A stretch of DNA of 64,000 nucleotides from Pseudomonadota bacterium (GTDB taxonomy: Bacteria; Pseudomonadota; Alphaproteobacteria; Sphingomonadales; Sphingomonadaceae), in the NCBI GenBank assembly GCA_018240895.1, contig JAFEEX010000011.1, forward strand, positions 1 to 64,000. The letters are read 5' to 3'. The notes beneath the pieces were generated by a model. That model had not been told where the DNA came from. It ran no database searches and saw only the letters and a program-made list of their open reading frames with translations. A program made the position numbers and the translations under genes. This document shows, in pieces, positions 19,677-28,313 of this stretch; within the stretch, counting starts at the first letter, position 1, and each line of letters begins with the position of its first letter.

Positions 19677-20461
19677 AGCGATTGCCGGCAATCATGGCCC
19701 TTTTGCTCGGACTGGCACTGCTCTTTCCGGGAACGAGTTTCGCCCAGACCTTTCCCGAACTGAGCGGGCGGGTTGTTGATGCAGCGAACATCATTCCGGC
19801 GGACGAGGAAGCGCGACTGACGCAAAAGCTGGAGGCGCTGGACCAACAGACTCACCGCCAGCTGGTTGTGGTTACCCTGCCCGATCTGCAAGGCTATGAC
19901 ATTGCCGACTATGGCTATCAGCTGGGCCGCAAATGGGGAATCGGCACCAAGGACACCAATGACGGCGCGCTGCTGATCGTTGCCCCCAACGAACGCAAGG
20001 TGCGGATCGAGGTTGGCTATGGCCTGGAAGGAGTGATGACCGATGGCCTGTCATCGCTGATCATCCAGCGGACGATCATCCCCAAATTCAAGGCTGGCGA
20101 TATGCCCGGCGGGATTGAGGCGGGCACCGATGCCGTAATCCAGCAGTTGTCCCTGCCCGAAGATCAGGCACGCCAGAACGTGGCTGCGGCGCAGGCCAAG
20201 GCGGTTTCCGCGCGCGATGACGGCATTCCGATATCCACCCTGTTCTGGCTGGCGATCTTCTTCCTGTTCTTCATCCTGCCGCTGCTGCGGTCACGGCGCG
20301 GGGGCAGAGGTTATGGCGGCGGCGTTGGCCCGGTTGTGATCTGGCCGGGCGGCGGCTGGGGCGGCGGTGGTGGTGGCGGCGGCTCTGACTGGGGCGGCGG
20401 AGGCGGCTTTTCCGGCGGCGGCGGCAGCTTTGGTGGCGGCGGCGCCTCGGGCGGCTGGTAA
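19673..20461 (+). CDS. TPM-domain membrane protein with glycine-rich tail (YgcG-like)
   Basis: A 262-aa protein: signal peptide (about residues 1-24, ending SFAQ), TPM domain (about 29-155, with VDAANIIPADEEARLTQKLEAL and RIEVGYGLEGVMTD), one C-terminal membrane helix (about 184-203) and a tail of mostly Gly, Ser and Trp. This is the classic YgcG layout that accompanies LemA. The domain is about 40% similar by eye to the preceding protein, which suggests tandem duplication. Confidence 0.92.
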   Translation: MKRLPAIMALLLGLALLFPGTSFAQTFPELSGRVVDAANIIPADEEARLTQKLEALDQQTHRQLVVVTLPDLQGYDIADYGYQLGRKWGIGTKDTNDGALLIVAPNERKVRIEVGYGLEGVMTDGLSSLIIQRTIIPKFKAGDMPGGIEAGTDAVIQQLSLPEDQARQNVAAAQAKAVSARDDGIPISTLFWLAIFFLFFILPLLRSRRGGRGYGGGVGPVVIWPGGGWGGGGGGGGSDWGGGGGFSGGGGSFGGGGASGGW

Positions 20462-20473
20462 GGGGAAATGGCC

Positions 20474-21157
20474 ATGGCAAACACCACAACCCTGACCGAT
20501 GCCGAGCGCGAGGCAATCGCCGCCACAGTGGCCGAACAGGAAAGCCGCAGCGCCGGCGAGATCGTGACCATCTTGGCGGAACGGTCAGACAGTTACAACG
20601 ATGTCTCGCTGGTATGGTCGGCTTTTGTCGCCTTCATGGCGTTGACCTTTCTGGCGCTGTTCCCGGCCTATTACCTGGGACTGGTCGACCGGCTGCTGGG
20701 CCGCTGGCAAATGGAGTGGGCCCCGCGGGAGCTGTTTGCCCTGGCCACGCTGGTCTGCACGCTGAAGTTCACCGCCATGTGGCTGATCCAGCGCTGGGAG
20801 CCGCTGCGGCTGATGCTTGTCCCGGCCCCGCTCAAACACAAACGGGTCCGCAACCGGGCGATCACGCTGTTCCGCGTTGGCGCAGAGCAACGGACCACCG
20901 GACGCACCGGAATCCTCATCTATCTCAGTCTGGCCGAGCACCGCGCGGAAATCGTGGCTGACGAAGCGATCGCCAGCCAGGTCGCGCCCGAGGTATGGGG
21001 CGATGCCATGGCGGCCATGTTGCCGGAACTGCGCGAAGGACGTGTCGGCAACAGCCTGGTCATCGCGATCGGCAAGGTCGGCGATGTTCTGGCCAACAGC
21101 GTTCCGCGCCAGGCCGATGATGTCAACGAACTGCCAGACCGTCCGATCGAGGTCTGA
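20474..21157 (+). CDS. Membrane TPM-type protein, third of three
   Basis: A 227-aa protein. An N-terminal part (TLTDAEREAIAATVAEQESRSAGEIVTILAERSDSY) resembles the start of a TPM domain. Two membrane helices follow (about residues 43-66 and 82-100), then a second soluble part (RTGILIYLSLAEHRAEIVADEAIASQV...WGDAMAAM). The TPM domain therefore appears interrupted by a membrane hairpin, the arrangement seen in the third partner of some LemA clusters. ATG 20474 is preferred over 20468 because of spacing from AGGGG. Confidence 0.85.
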   Translation: MANTTTLTDAEREAIAATVAEQESRSAGEIVTILAERSDSYNDVSLVWSAFVAFMALTFLALFPAYYLGLVDRLLGRWQMEWAPRELFALATLVCTLKFTAMWLIQRWEPLRLMLVPAPLKHKRVRNRAITLFRVGAEQRTTGRTGILIYLSLAEHRAEIVADEAIASQVAPEVWGDAMAAMLPELREGRVGNSLVIAIGKVGDVLANSVPRQADDVNELPDRPIEV

Positions 21158-21165
21158 CCCGCACC

Positions 21166-21696
21166 ATGCCCGAGGAAATCGAACGGACCGTCTGGTCCGG
21201 CAACTTCATCTCCGCCAAGGTCAAGGGCAAGTGGGAATATGTTTCCCGCACCCGGGGGATCAAGGCGGCGGTGATTCTGGCGATTGACGCCGACGATCAC
21301 GTCCTGCTGGTTGAACAGCTTCGCGTTCCGCTGGGCCGGCCAACCATCGAACTGCCGGCAGGACTGATCGGCGATCATGCAGCAGACGCCGACGAAGACG
21401 TGACAACCGCCGCCAACCGCGAGCTTGAGGAAGAAACCGGCTATCGCGCCGCGCGGATGGAGATAATCGGCGAATTCTATTCTTCGCCCGGAATGGTCAC
21501 CGAGGGGTTCACGCTGCTGCGCGCTCACAACCTTCATCAAGTGGGCCCCGGCGGCGGGGTGGACGGGGAAGACATCACGGTCCATCGTGTTCCGCGAAGC
21601 AGAATCGCCGAATTCGTGGCGGATCAGCGATCACGTGGCTTGGGCATCGACGTGCGGCTGCTGCTGCTGCTCGGCCCGTCAATTTTTGGAGGATAG
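21166..21696 (+). CDS. Nudix hydrolase, ADP-ribose pyrophosphatase-like
   Basis: A 176-aa hydrolase. The Nudix core EDVTTAANRELEEETGY is complete from the first Glu through REL-EEE-TG. The segment between the box glycine and this Glu (GLIGDHAADAD) is longer than usual. The preceding IELPAGLI and the following FYSSPGMVTEGFTLLRA fit the ADP-ribose pyrophosphatase group, which splits ADP-ribose to AMP and ribose 5-phosphate. It lies two bases before the SDR gene and 8 bp after the TPM gene. Confidence 0.88.
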   Translation: MPEEIERTVWSGNFISAKVKGKWEYVSRTRGIKAAVILAIDADDHVLLVEQLRVPLGRPTIELPAGLIGDHAADADEDVTTAANRELEEETGYRAARMEIIGEFYSSPGMVTEGFTLLRAHNLHQVGPGGGVDGEDITVHRVPRSRIAEFVADQRSRGLGIDVRLLLLLGPSIFGG

Positions 21697-21698
21697 CA

Positions 21699-22481
21699 AT
21701 GGCAGGTCGGGTAGCGGGCAAGAAGGCCCTGGTAACAGGTGCGGCGCAAGGCCTTGGCGCGGCGCAGGCGCAGATGCTGGCGCGCCAGGGCGCCAAGGTG
21801 CTGCTGGCCGATATCAACGCCGAAGGCGCGGCAGAGCAGGCCGCCGCGATAAACGCCGAACTGGGTGAAGGCTGCGCCTTTGCCGTCAAACTGGACGTTA
21901 CGAAAGAGGATGACTGGCTCGCGGCGATCGAGGTCGCGCGCACGCGCCTGGGCGGGCTGTCGATCCTGGTCAACAACGCCGGGATCGGGGTCCGCGGCAA
22001 TATCGAAACCTGCACGCTGGCAGAATGGCACCGCGGTTTTGCAGTCAATGTAGATTCAGTATTCCTAGGCTGTCAGAAGGCGCTGCCGCTGATGAAGGAC
22101 AACCAGCCTGGATCTATCGTCAATATCTCGTCGATCGCGGGGCTGATCGCCAGCGACACCATGCCGGGTTACAACGCAAGCAAGGCCGCGGTGTGGATGC
22201 TGTCAAAATCGGTTGCGCTCTACTGCGCCAAGATGGGCTGGGATATCCGCTGCAATTCCGTTCATCCAACCTTCGTAGACACACCGATCCTTGATGGCAT
22301 TGCGGCCAATTCCGGCAAGGACAAGGACGTGATCATGGACAAACTGGCCCGCCAGATCCCGCTGAAACGGGTCGGCCACCCAGACGATATCGCCAATGGC
22401 GTGCTATACCTCGCCAGTGACGAAAGCCGCTTTATGACCGGTGCCGAACTGAAACTGGATGGCGGAATATCGGCGATGTAG
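21699..22481 (+). CDS. Short-chain dehydrogenase/reductase
   Basis: A 260-aa classical SDR with the cofactor loop TGAAQGLG (about residue 14), NNAGIG (about 90), the catalytic Ser in ISSIAG and Tyr/Lys in YNASK (about 155-159). The acidic residue at the end of strand 2 (LLADIN) favours NAD(H). GGAGGATAG lies just before the ATG. It is co-directional with the Nudix gene at a 2-bp gap. The substrate is unknown; a hydroxysteroid or secondary alcohol is typical of close relatives. Confidence 0.9.
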   Translation: MAGRVAGKKALVTGAAQGLGAAQAQMLARQGAKVLLADINAEGAAEQAAAINAELGEGCAFAVKLDVTKEDDWLAAIEVARTRLGGLSILVNNAGIGVRGNIETCTLAEWHRGFAVNVDSVFLGCQKALPLMKDNQPGSIVNISSIAGLIASDTMPGYNASKAAVWMLSKSVALYCAKMGWDIRCNSVHPTFVDTPILDGIAANSGKDKDVIMDKLARQIPLKRVGHPDDIANGVLYLASDESRFMTGAELKLDGGISAM

Positions 22482-22508
22482 CCGGGAACATCATTCCTGT
22501 CGCTGGGA

Positions 22509-22943
22509 TCACGAACGGCAGCGCGGGGTTTTCTTTTGGGGCGGTTCAACAAGTGTGACCCCAAGCACTATCTGTTCACCGTCGAGCTGACGGCGCATTT
22601 CCAGGGTATGCCGCGCCAGTGTCGTTTCGATTGCGCGCGCCCATTCGACCCGTTCAGCACTGTTGTAGAAGCGCGCCTTTTCAGCCCAGCGCGTGATGGC
22701 CTGCAAGAACAGGTCCCGCACCGAATCCACCGCATAGCAGAAATCCAGTCTGCGCTGTTCGTTGCGAAAAGTGTGCCCGTAAATCTTGACGAAGGAATAG
22801 AGGCCGCACAGCGCATCATTGGTTTCACAGCGCAGCTGCAAGATACGCTCTGCCAGGTGTTCATCGCAGCGGTAATCGATCAGCTCGGTCAAAATCTGAT
22901 GGGTCAGATGCTCGATGCGTGCAATCCGGTCAATTATTCGCAA
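22509..22943 (-). CDS. Helical protein of unknown function next to a MITE-like element
   Basis: A 144-aa, mostly helical, charged protein with four cysteines (CDEH, RCETNDALCG, DFCYAVDSV). I place the start at TTG 22943 because AGGAGG lies five bases upstream; the frame continues to a TTG at 22958. A miniature element begins 18 bp upstream, so the native promoter has probably been displaced or replaced. It is convergent with the SDR gene. No family is recognised. Confidence 0.6.
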   Translation of the reverse strand: MRIIDRIARIEHLTHQILTELIDYRCDEHLAERILQLRCETNDALCGLYSFVKIYGHTFRNEQRRLDFCYAVDSVRDLFLQAITRWAEKARFYNSAERVEWARAIETTLARHTLEMRRQLDGEQIVLGVTLVEPPQKKTPRCRS

Positions 22944-22961
22944 ACCTGCCTCCTGCAACTA

Positions 22962-23226
22962 GAGCGGCGTGCGGTATATCTGATCCACCGTGATTGTCTC
23001 AGGAAGCCGCTCGGCAAGGAACCTTGCGCAGGACGGACTGGTTGTCCGTTCCAGCAAGGTGACGCTGTCCGAGGGGCTTCCTGAGACAACCCGCAGGGCG
23101 GGCCGCTTTTGGCCAATCGCAGCGTCGCTCGTCGGTCACTATGCAACGGCATGGCTCCCTCCTTGCTCCTCACGCTAAGCCAAAATCGGCTCCGTCACGG
23201 CAGGTCAGATATACCGCACGCCACTC
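22962..23226. mobile_element. MITE-like element with terminal inverted repeats, flanked by TA
   Basis: The left end (22962-22983) and right end (23205-23226) are inverted copies of 22 bp with one mismatch, containing GTGCGGTATATCTGA. Both ends are bordered by TA (22960-22961 and 23227-23228), the target duplicated by IS630/mariner-type transposases. Inside, a second perfect 15-bp inverted repeat (22994-23008 and 23075-23089, TTGTCTCAGGAAGCC) folds the left half into a stem. At 265 bp it is too short for a transposase and has no convincing gene, so it is a non-autonomous element. Confidence 0.75.
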
Positions 23227-23229
23227 TAA

Positions 23230-23265
23230 GGGGCTGAACGCCGGGTCGCGGATACGTTCAGCCCC
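23230..23265. repeat. Perfect hairpin next to the MITE-like element
   Basis: GGGGCTGAACG (23230-23240) pairs with CGTTCAGCCCC (23255-23265) around a 14-nt loop. It starts two bases beyond the right TA of the element. No T-run follows on either strand, so it is not a typical terminator. Confidence 0.6.
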
Positions 23266-23475
23266 AGGTTGCGACCGAAGGACCCTTGGGAATATTTGTC
23301 CCTGCCTTTTGTCGACCCGGCCCGCACAATCACAGGGGGATTGAAAATTTTGAAGTTTCATGGTGTAAAGGAGTGTTAATTTCGACGTTAATCGAGTTCA
23401 TTTTCGACGCACCTTCGACTAAGCGGGCGCCGAGCATTCGATCGATCGCAAGGCGTTCGATCAGAATGGGTGGGA

Positions 23476-25179
23476 ATGGACAGAATGTCGGGCATACTGG
23501 ATCGCAGCGACGCGGAGGACTTCCGCGACGGCATCGATACGCAGCGCGCGCTTGCGACGTTGCGCGTCGCACTGGAAAGCCCCCAGTTCTGTAATTCACC
23601 CCGCCAGGCAGCTCTGCTGCGGTACATCGTCACCGAAGAATGCGAAGGGCGCGGCGAAAAGCTGAATGCCTATGGTATCGCATTTGATGTTTTCGATAGA
23701 GACAGCTCGTTCAATCCGGCAATAGACAGCATCGTGCGGGTCGAGATGCACAGGCTGCGCGGCAGCCTTCAGGCGTGGGGTGCCGATCCCGCAAATCCCT
23801 TATCCGATCGCCTCGAAATACGCCCGTGGTCCTATCGCCCCAGGCTTGTCGAACGCGGCAATCCGGTAGAAGTCATCCCGCAAACGGATCGCCGCCGGTC
23901 ACGCCGATCGATCTGGATTGCCATGGGCGCAGCGGCGGGAGCAATCACGCTGATCGGCTCGGCTGTTTCGTGGCACAATCGGACGGAACTGTGCCGCTCG
24001 GCCCGCCCCGAGTTGGACCTGCCGCAGGCCGTTGCCAATCTTCCGCGCGAAACTTCTGCTCTGGTTATCACCCGCATCAAGGAAATGCTCGAATACTACC
24101 CGCTGGTGACTGGCGGGAATCACGGTTTCAGCCAATGCGCAGGGGTTCCCAAATATGACCTCGCCATGATGAAGGGTCCGTTGGGTTTGAACATGACCCT
24201 GACCGCCCGGGAAAATGGCGCGGTTCTTCAAACCTTCGATGTGCCTTACGATCCCAACGGATCGACGCGCGATCAGGACATTGCAGCGGCCCGGATCGCC
24301 TTTCAGCTTGGCCATGACAACGGCTACATCGCCAACGATGCCCTGCGCAGGAACTGGTCGGACCGCTCGGCAGAGGGCCAATTCGTCTGCCTGATGGGCG
24401 CCCATAAATATTTTTATGCGAACGCCGGCCCCACCACCTACGCAGCAGTGCGATCCTGCTTGATCAAGGAATTCCGCCGATCATCGATGGCCGACGTTCC
24501 TGCCCTGCTCGCCGCATTTGAACTGGAACCGCGTTTCAATCCGCGTTTGCGGAGATACCAGACGCACGATTATTTTGACGAAGCGGTCAAGGTCGCTTCA
24601 GGCATTGACAGATACAACGCCGAACTGATCGTCGCCCAGCTTCGCGCCATGCGATTGCAAGCCACGCTAAAACGCGGCGACGTGCAAGTCGCGATCCAAA
24701 CGCTGGATTCGGTTTACCCTTACGAACCTTACATCCGCAATCAGGTGGCCATAACGCAGTGCAAGGTCACACAAGAATATCCCTTAGCATACAGGAATAT
24801 ATCGTTATACAAAGAAATATTGATGGAAGATATAGACCTTCCATATGCTGAATTTTATTGTAATGTAGCAACAGACAACATCGAAATGAATCGAAAATAT
24901 TTTGAAAAGATGCTCAACGATACTTCACCATATATTCAACTTCTAAATCTTTACGTTGCCGAAAAATTGAACGATGCAGCGATGAAACGGCAGGTTCTGG
25001 CACGGCTCAAACAACTGAATTGCACCGATCGCGCCTGCTTGCTGGGCATGGCCAATGAAATCCGGGAAAACCCGGACATCTACAACAAGCTGCGCTCCGC
25101 AATCGATCGGCAATTTCCAGCAGGTACGCAGCTTATCGATCAGGCCACCCCAGCAGCGGCTGCAGATAACGCCCGGTAA
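23476..25179 (+). CDS. Single-pass membrane protein with N-terminal regulator-like domain
   Basis: A 567-aa protein. Residues about 25-100 ([33 protein letters not shown] and [20 protein letters not shown]) match a cytoplasmic domain found in front of sensor or cyclase-like proteins in alphaproteobacteria and proposed to bind DNA. A basic stretch and one membrane helix (about 152-173) follow, then a roughly 390-residue exported part with several cysteines and a helical, TPR-like C terminus. Bases 24771-24975 are strikingly AT-rich. Start codons GTG 23470, ATG 23476 and ATG 23485 are all possible. The 3' end overlaps the convergent uvrA end by 47 bp. Confidence 0.7.
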   Translation: MDRMSGILDRSDAEDFRDGIDTQRALATLRVALESPQFCNSPRQAALLRYIVTEECEGRGEKLNAYGIAFDVFDRDSSFNPAIDSIVRVEMHRLRGSLQAWGADPANPLSDRLEIRPWSYRPRLVERGNPVEVIPQTDRRRSRRSIWIAMGAAAGAITLIGSAVSWHNRTELCRSARPELDLPQAVANLPRETSALVITRIKEMLEYYPLVTGGNHGFSQCAGVPKYDLAMMKGPLGLNMTLTARENGAVLQTFDVPYDPNGSTRDQDIAAARIAFQLGHDNGYIANDALRRNWSDRSAEGQFVCLMGAHKYFYANAGPTTYAAVRSCLIKEFRRSSMADVPALLAAFELEPRFNPRLRRYQTHDYFDEAVKVASGIDRYNAELIVAQLRAMRLQATLKRGDVQVAIQTLDSVYPYEPYIRNQVAITQCKVTQEYPLAYRNISLYKEILMEDIDLPYAEFYCNVATDNIEMNRKYFEKMLNDTSPYIQLLNLYVAEKLNDAAMKRQVLARLKQLNCTDRACLLGMANEIRENPDIYNKLRSAIDRQFPAGTQLIDQATPAAAADNAR

Positions 25180-28033
25180 AGCTTCGGACATTGGCAGCCA
25201 CCGCCTCCGGCGTTCCCTCCGCAACAAGCTCCCCGCCGCGCACCCCGCCTTCCGGCCCCAGGTCCAGAATCCAGTCGGCCGTCTTGATCACGTCAAGATT
25301 GTGCTCGATCACCACCACCGAATTGCCTTGATCAACCAGGCGTTGCAGCACCTCAAGCAGTTTGCGTACATCCTCAAAATGCAGGCCGGTGGTCGGCTCA
25401 TCAAGGATATACAGCGTCTGTCCGGTCGAACGGCGGCTAAGCTCCTTGGCCAGCTTGACCCGCTGCGCCTCTCCGCCTGACAGTGTGGTCGCCTGCTGGC
25501 CAACCTTGACATAGCCCAGCCCCACTTCATTCAGCATATGCATCTTGTCGCGGATCGGCGGGACCGCCTTGAAGAACTCTTCCGCGTCTTCGATCGTCAT
25601 GTCGAGTACGTCGGCAATCGAATGCCCCTTGAACTTCACCTCCAGCGTTTCGCGGTTGTACCGCTTGCCGCCGCATTCCTCGCAGGTCACATAGACATCG
25701 GGCAGGAAGTGCATCTCGATCTTGATCAGTCCATCGCCCTGACACACCTCGCAGCGGCCGCCCTTGACGTTGAAACTGAACCGTCCGGCCTTGTATCCGC
25801 GCGCTTCTGATTCCGGCAGGCCGGCGAACCAGTCACGTATCTGGGTGAAGGCACCGGTATAAGTGGCGGGGTTGGATCGCGGGGTCCGGCCGATTGGCGA
25901 CTGGTCAATCTCGATCACCTTGTCGCACAGGTCCAGCCCCGTGATCCGGTCATGCGGCCCGGCAATCACCCGCGCACCATTGAGCGCGCGCGCCGCCCCG
26001 GCGTAAAGCGTATCGATAGTGAAGCTGGACTTTCCCGATCCCGATACACCGGTGATGCAGGTGAAGGTGCCCAGCGGGATCGAGGCGGTCACATTCTTCA
26101 GGTTGTTGGCCCGCGCGCCCTCAACGGTGATGAAGTGACCATTGCCCTTGCGGCGAACCTTGGGCACCTCGATCCGGCGCGTGCCGGACAGGTATTGTCC
26201 GGTCAGGCTGTCCGGGCTGGCCAGAATGTCTGCCAGAGACCCCTGCGCGACAATCTCGCCGCCATGGACGCCGGCGCCCGGCCCAAGATCAACGATGTGA
26301 TCGGCGTGACGGATCGCATCCTCGTCATGCTCGACCACGATCACCGTATTGCCGAGATTGCGCAGCCGCTTGAGTGTTTCAAGCAGCCGGTCATTGTCGC
26401 GCTGATGCAGGCCGATCGATGGTTCGTCGAGCACATAGAGCACGCCGGACAAGCCCGAGCCGATCTGGCTGGCCAGCCTGATCCGCTGGGATTCGCCGCC
26501 GGAAAGCGTACCCGAAGTCCGGTTGAGGTTCAGATAGTCAAGCCCGACATTGTTAAGAAAACCAAGGCGTTCGTTGATCTCCTTCAGAATGGCCTTGGCA
26601 ATCTGCTGCTGCTGTCCGGTCAGCTTGTCAGACAGGGCCAGGAACCAGTCGACCGCTGCCGCCACCGAGAAAAAGGTGATGGTCGAAATATCCTCACCCG
26701 CAACTTTCACCGCCAGCGCCTCTGGCTTGAGCCGTTTGCCCTCGCACACTTCGCACGGTTGCGCTGTCTGGAATTTTGACAGCTCCTCACGCATCCAGGC
26801 ACTTTCGGTCTGGAGCATCCGCCGGTTGAGATTGCCGATCACCCCTTCGAACGCCTTGTTGACCGTATAGCTCTTCTTGCCGTCGATGAAGGTCAGCGGC
26901 ACCGGCTTTCCGGCGGTGCCATGCAGAACGATGATCTTCACTTCGGGCGAAAGCGCATCCCACGGCGTGTCGAGGCTGAAACCGAACTCCCCCGCCAGAC
27001 TGGCCAGAACCTGCATATAATAGGGGCTGGGCGGATTGCTTTTGGCCCAGGGTACGATCGTCCCCTGCTTGAGGCTGAGATGTTCGTTGGGCACCACAAG
27101 CTGCGGATCGAACAGCAGCTTTTCCCCCAGCCCGTCACAGGCCGGGCAGGCCCCTTGCGGAGCGTTGAAGCTGAACAGCCGGGGCTCAATGCTTTCAATG
27201 GTAAAGCCCGATACCGGGCAGGCAAACTTTTCGGAAAAGACAATGCGATTGGCCGGCAGGCCAGCGCCCTTCATTGCCCCGCCCTTTTCCTCCTCGCGCC
27301 CCGGGACCACTCCATCCGCAAGGTCGACATAGGCCAGCCCCTCGGCCAGTTTGAGCGCCTGTTCGAACGAATCCGCCAGCCGGGTCTCAATCCCCTCGCG
27401 CACCGCGATCCGGTCAACCACAACCTCGATATCGTGCTTGTATTTCTTGTCGAGCGCCGGGGCGTCCTGGATTTCGTAAAGCTGCCCGTCGATCCGCACG
27501 CGGGTATAGCCGGCCTTCTGCCATTCGGCGAGTTCCTTGCGGTATTCACCCTTGCGTCCGCGCACCACCGGGGCGAGCAGATAGGCGCGCGTCCCTTCGG
27601 GCAGCGCCATCACCCGATCAACCATCTGGCTGACGGTCTGCGCCGCGATCGGCAGGCCGGTTGCCGGAGAATAGGGCACCCCCACCCGCGCCCACAGCAG
27701 CCGCATATAGTCATAAATCTCGGTCACCGTTGCCACGGTGCTGCGCGGGTTGCGGCTGGTGGTTTTCTGCTCGATCGAGATCGCCGGGCTAAGCCCGTCG
27801 ATATGTTCGACATCGGGCTTCTGCATCATTTCAAGAAACTGGCGGGCATAGGCCGACAGGCTCTCGACATAGCGGCGTTGCCCTTCGGCATAGATCGTGT
27901 CGAAAGCCAGGCTGCTTTTCCCCGAACCCGACAGGCCGGTGATCACGATCAGGCTGTCGCGCGGCAGCTCGACATCAAAGCCCTTGAGGTTATGTTCACG
28001 CGCACCGCGCACGACGATTTTGGTTAGCGACAT
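25133..28033 (-). CDS. uvrA: Excinuclease ABC subunit A
   Basis: A 966-aa nucleotide-excision-repair damage sensor. Two ABC modules are visible: Walker [10 protein letters not shown] near residue 32 and GVSGSGKSS near residue 640, signature motifs [12 protein letters not shown] and [12 protein letters not shown], and zinc-finger cysteines CPACDGLG and CEVCQGDG...CEECGG. The start [19 protein letters not shown] at 28033 is standard. A GTTC-N7-GTTC LexA box lies 13 bp upstream, so it should be SOS-induced. Confidence 0.97.
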   Translation of the reverse strand: MSLTKIVVRGAREHNLKGFDVELPRDSLIVITGLSGSGKSSLAFDTIYAEGQRRYVESLSAYARQFLEMMQKPDVEHIDGLSPAISIEQKTTSRNPRSTVATVTEIYDYMRLLWARVGVPYSPATGLPIAAQTVSQMVDRVMALPEGTRAYLLAPVVRGRKGEYRKELAEWQKAGYTRVRIDGQLYEIQDAPALDKKYKHDIEVVVDRIAVREGIETRLADSFEQALKLAEGLAYVDLADGVVPGREEEKGGAMKGAGLPANRIVFSEKFACPVSGFTIESIEPRLFSFNAPQGACPACDGLGEKLLFDPQLVVPNEHLSLKQGTIVPWAKSNPPSPYYMQVLASLAGEFGFSLDTPWDALSPEVKIIVLHGTAGKPVPLTFIDGKKSYTVNKAFEGVIGNLNRRMLQTESAWMREELSKFQTAQPCEVCEGKRLKPEALAVKVAGEDISTITFFSVAAAVDWFLALSDKLTGQQQQIAKAILKEINERLGFLNNVGLDYLNLNRTSGTLSGGESQRIRLASQIGSGLSGVLYVLDEPSIGLHQRDNDRLLETLKRLRNLGNTVIVVEHDEDAIRHADHIVDLGPGAGVHGGEIVAQGSLADILASPDSLTGQYLSGTRRIEVPKVRRKGNGHFITVEGARANNLKNVTASIPLGTFTCITGVSGSGKSSFTIDTLYAGAARALNGARVIAGPHDRITGLDLCDKVIEIDQSPIGRTPRSNPATYTGAFTQIRDWFAGLPESEARGYKAGRFSFNVKGGRCEVCQGDGLIKIEMHFLPDVYVTCEECGGKRYNRETLEVKFKGHSIADVLDMTIEDAEEFFKAVPPIRDKMHMLNEVGLGYVKVGQQATTLSGGEAQRVKLAKELSRRSTGQTLYILDEPTTGLHFEDVRKLLEVLQRLVDQGNSVVVIEHNLDVIKTADWILDLGPEGGVRGGELVAEGTPEAVAANVRSFTGRYLQPLLGWPDR

Positions 28034-28045
28034 GGCGCGATCTTT

Positions 28046-28060
28046 GTTCCACATCTGTTC
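28046..28060 (-). promoter_or_regulatory. LexA (SOS) box of uvrA
   Basis: GTTCCACATCTGTTC on the plus strand is an exact GTTC-N7-GTTC direct repeat, the alphaproteobacterial LexA operator, 13 bp from the uvrA start codon. LexA bound here would block the promoter or early transcription until DNA damage triggers its self-cleavage. Confidence 0.85.
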
Positions 28061-28313
28061 ACAGGAAACAAGGGGCGCAGGCGCGCGCCCTGTGGGAAGA
28101 TGGGAGGCCGGGGATTGCAGCGCAAGACCGGCGGCCTTCCACCAACGTCAAATGCTTTTCGCCCAACGACATTGACACGCGCCTGCCCGCGCGCGAGGCA
28201 CTGCGCATGACAATGCCGCGCGATCGGCCGATCGCCATTGGACCCAACCTGCGGAGCCGCCTGTCAGGGCCGGCCCCCGTTCCCACGCCGGGGACACAAC
28301 ACAAGGATTTTCC

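Noticed and set aside
23376..23391. TTAA-N8-TTAA resembling a CtrA site upstream of the 567-aa protein gene
   Set aside because: The spacing is 8 rather than the required 7, and the flanking bases do not fit the consensus.
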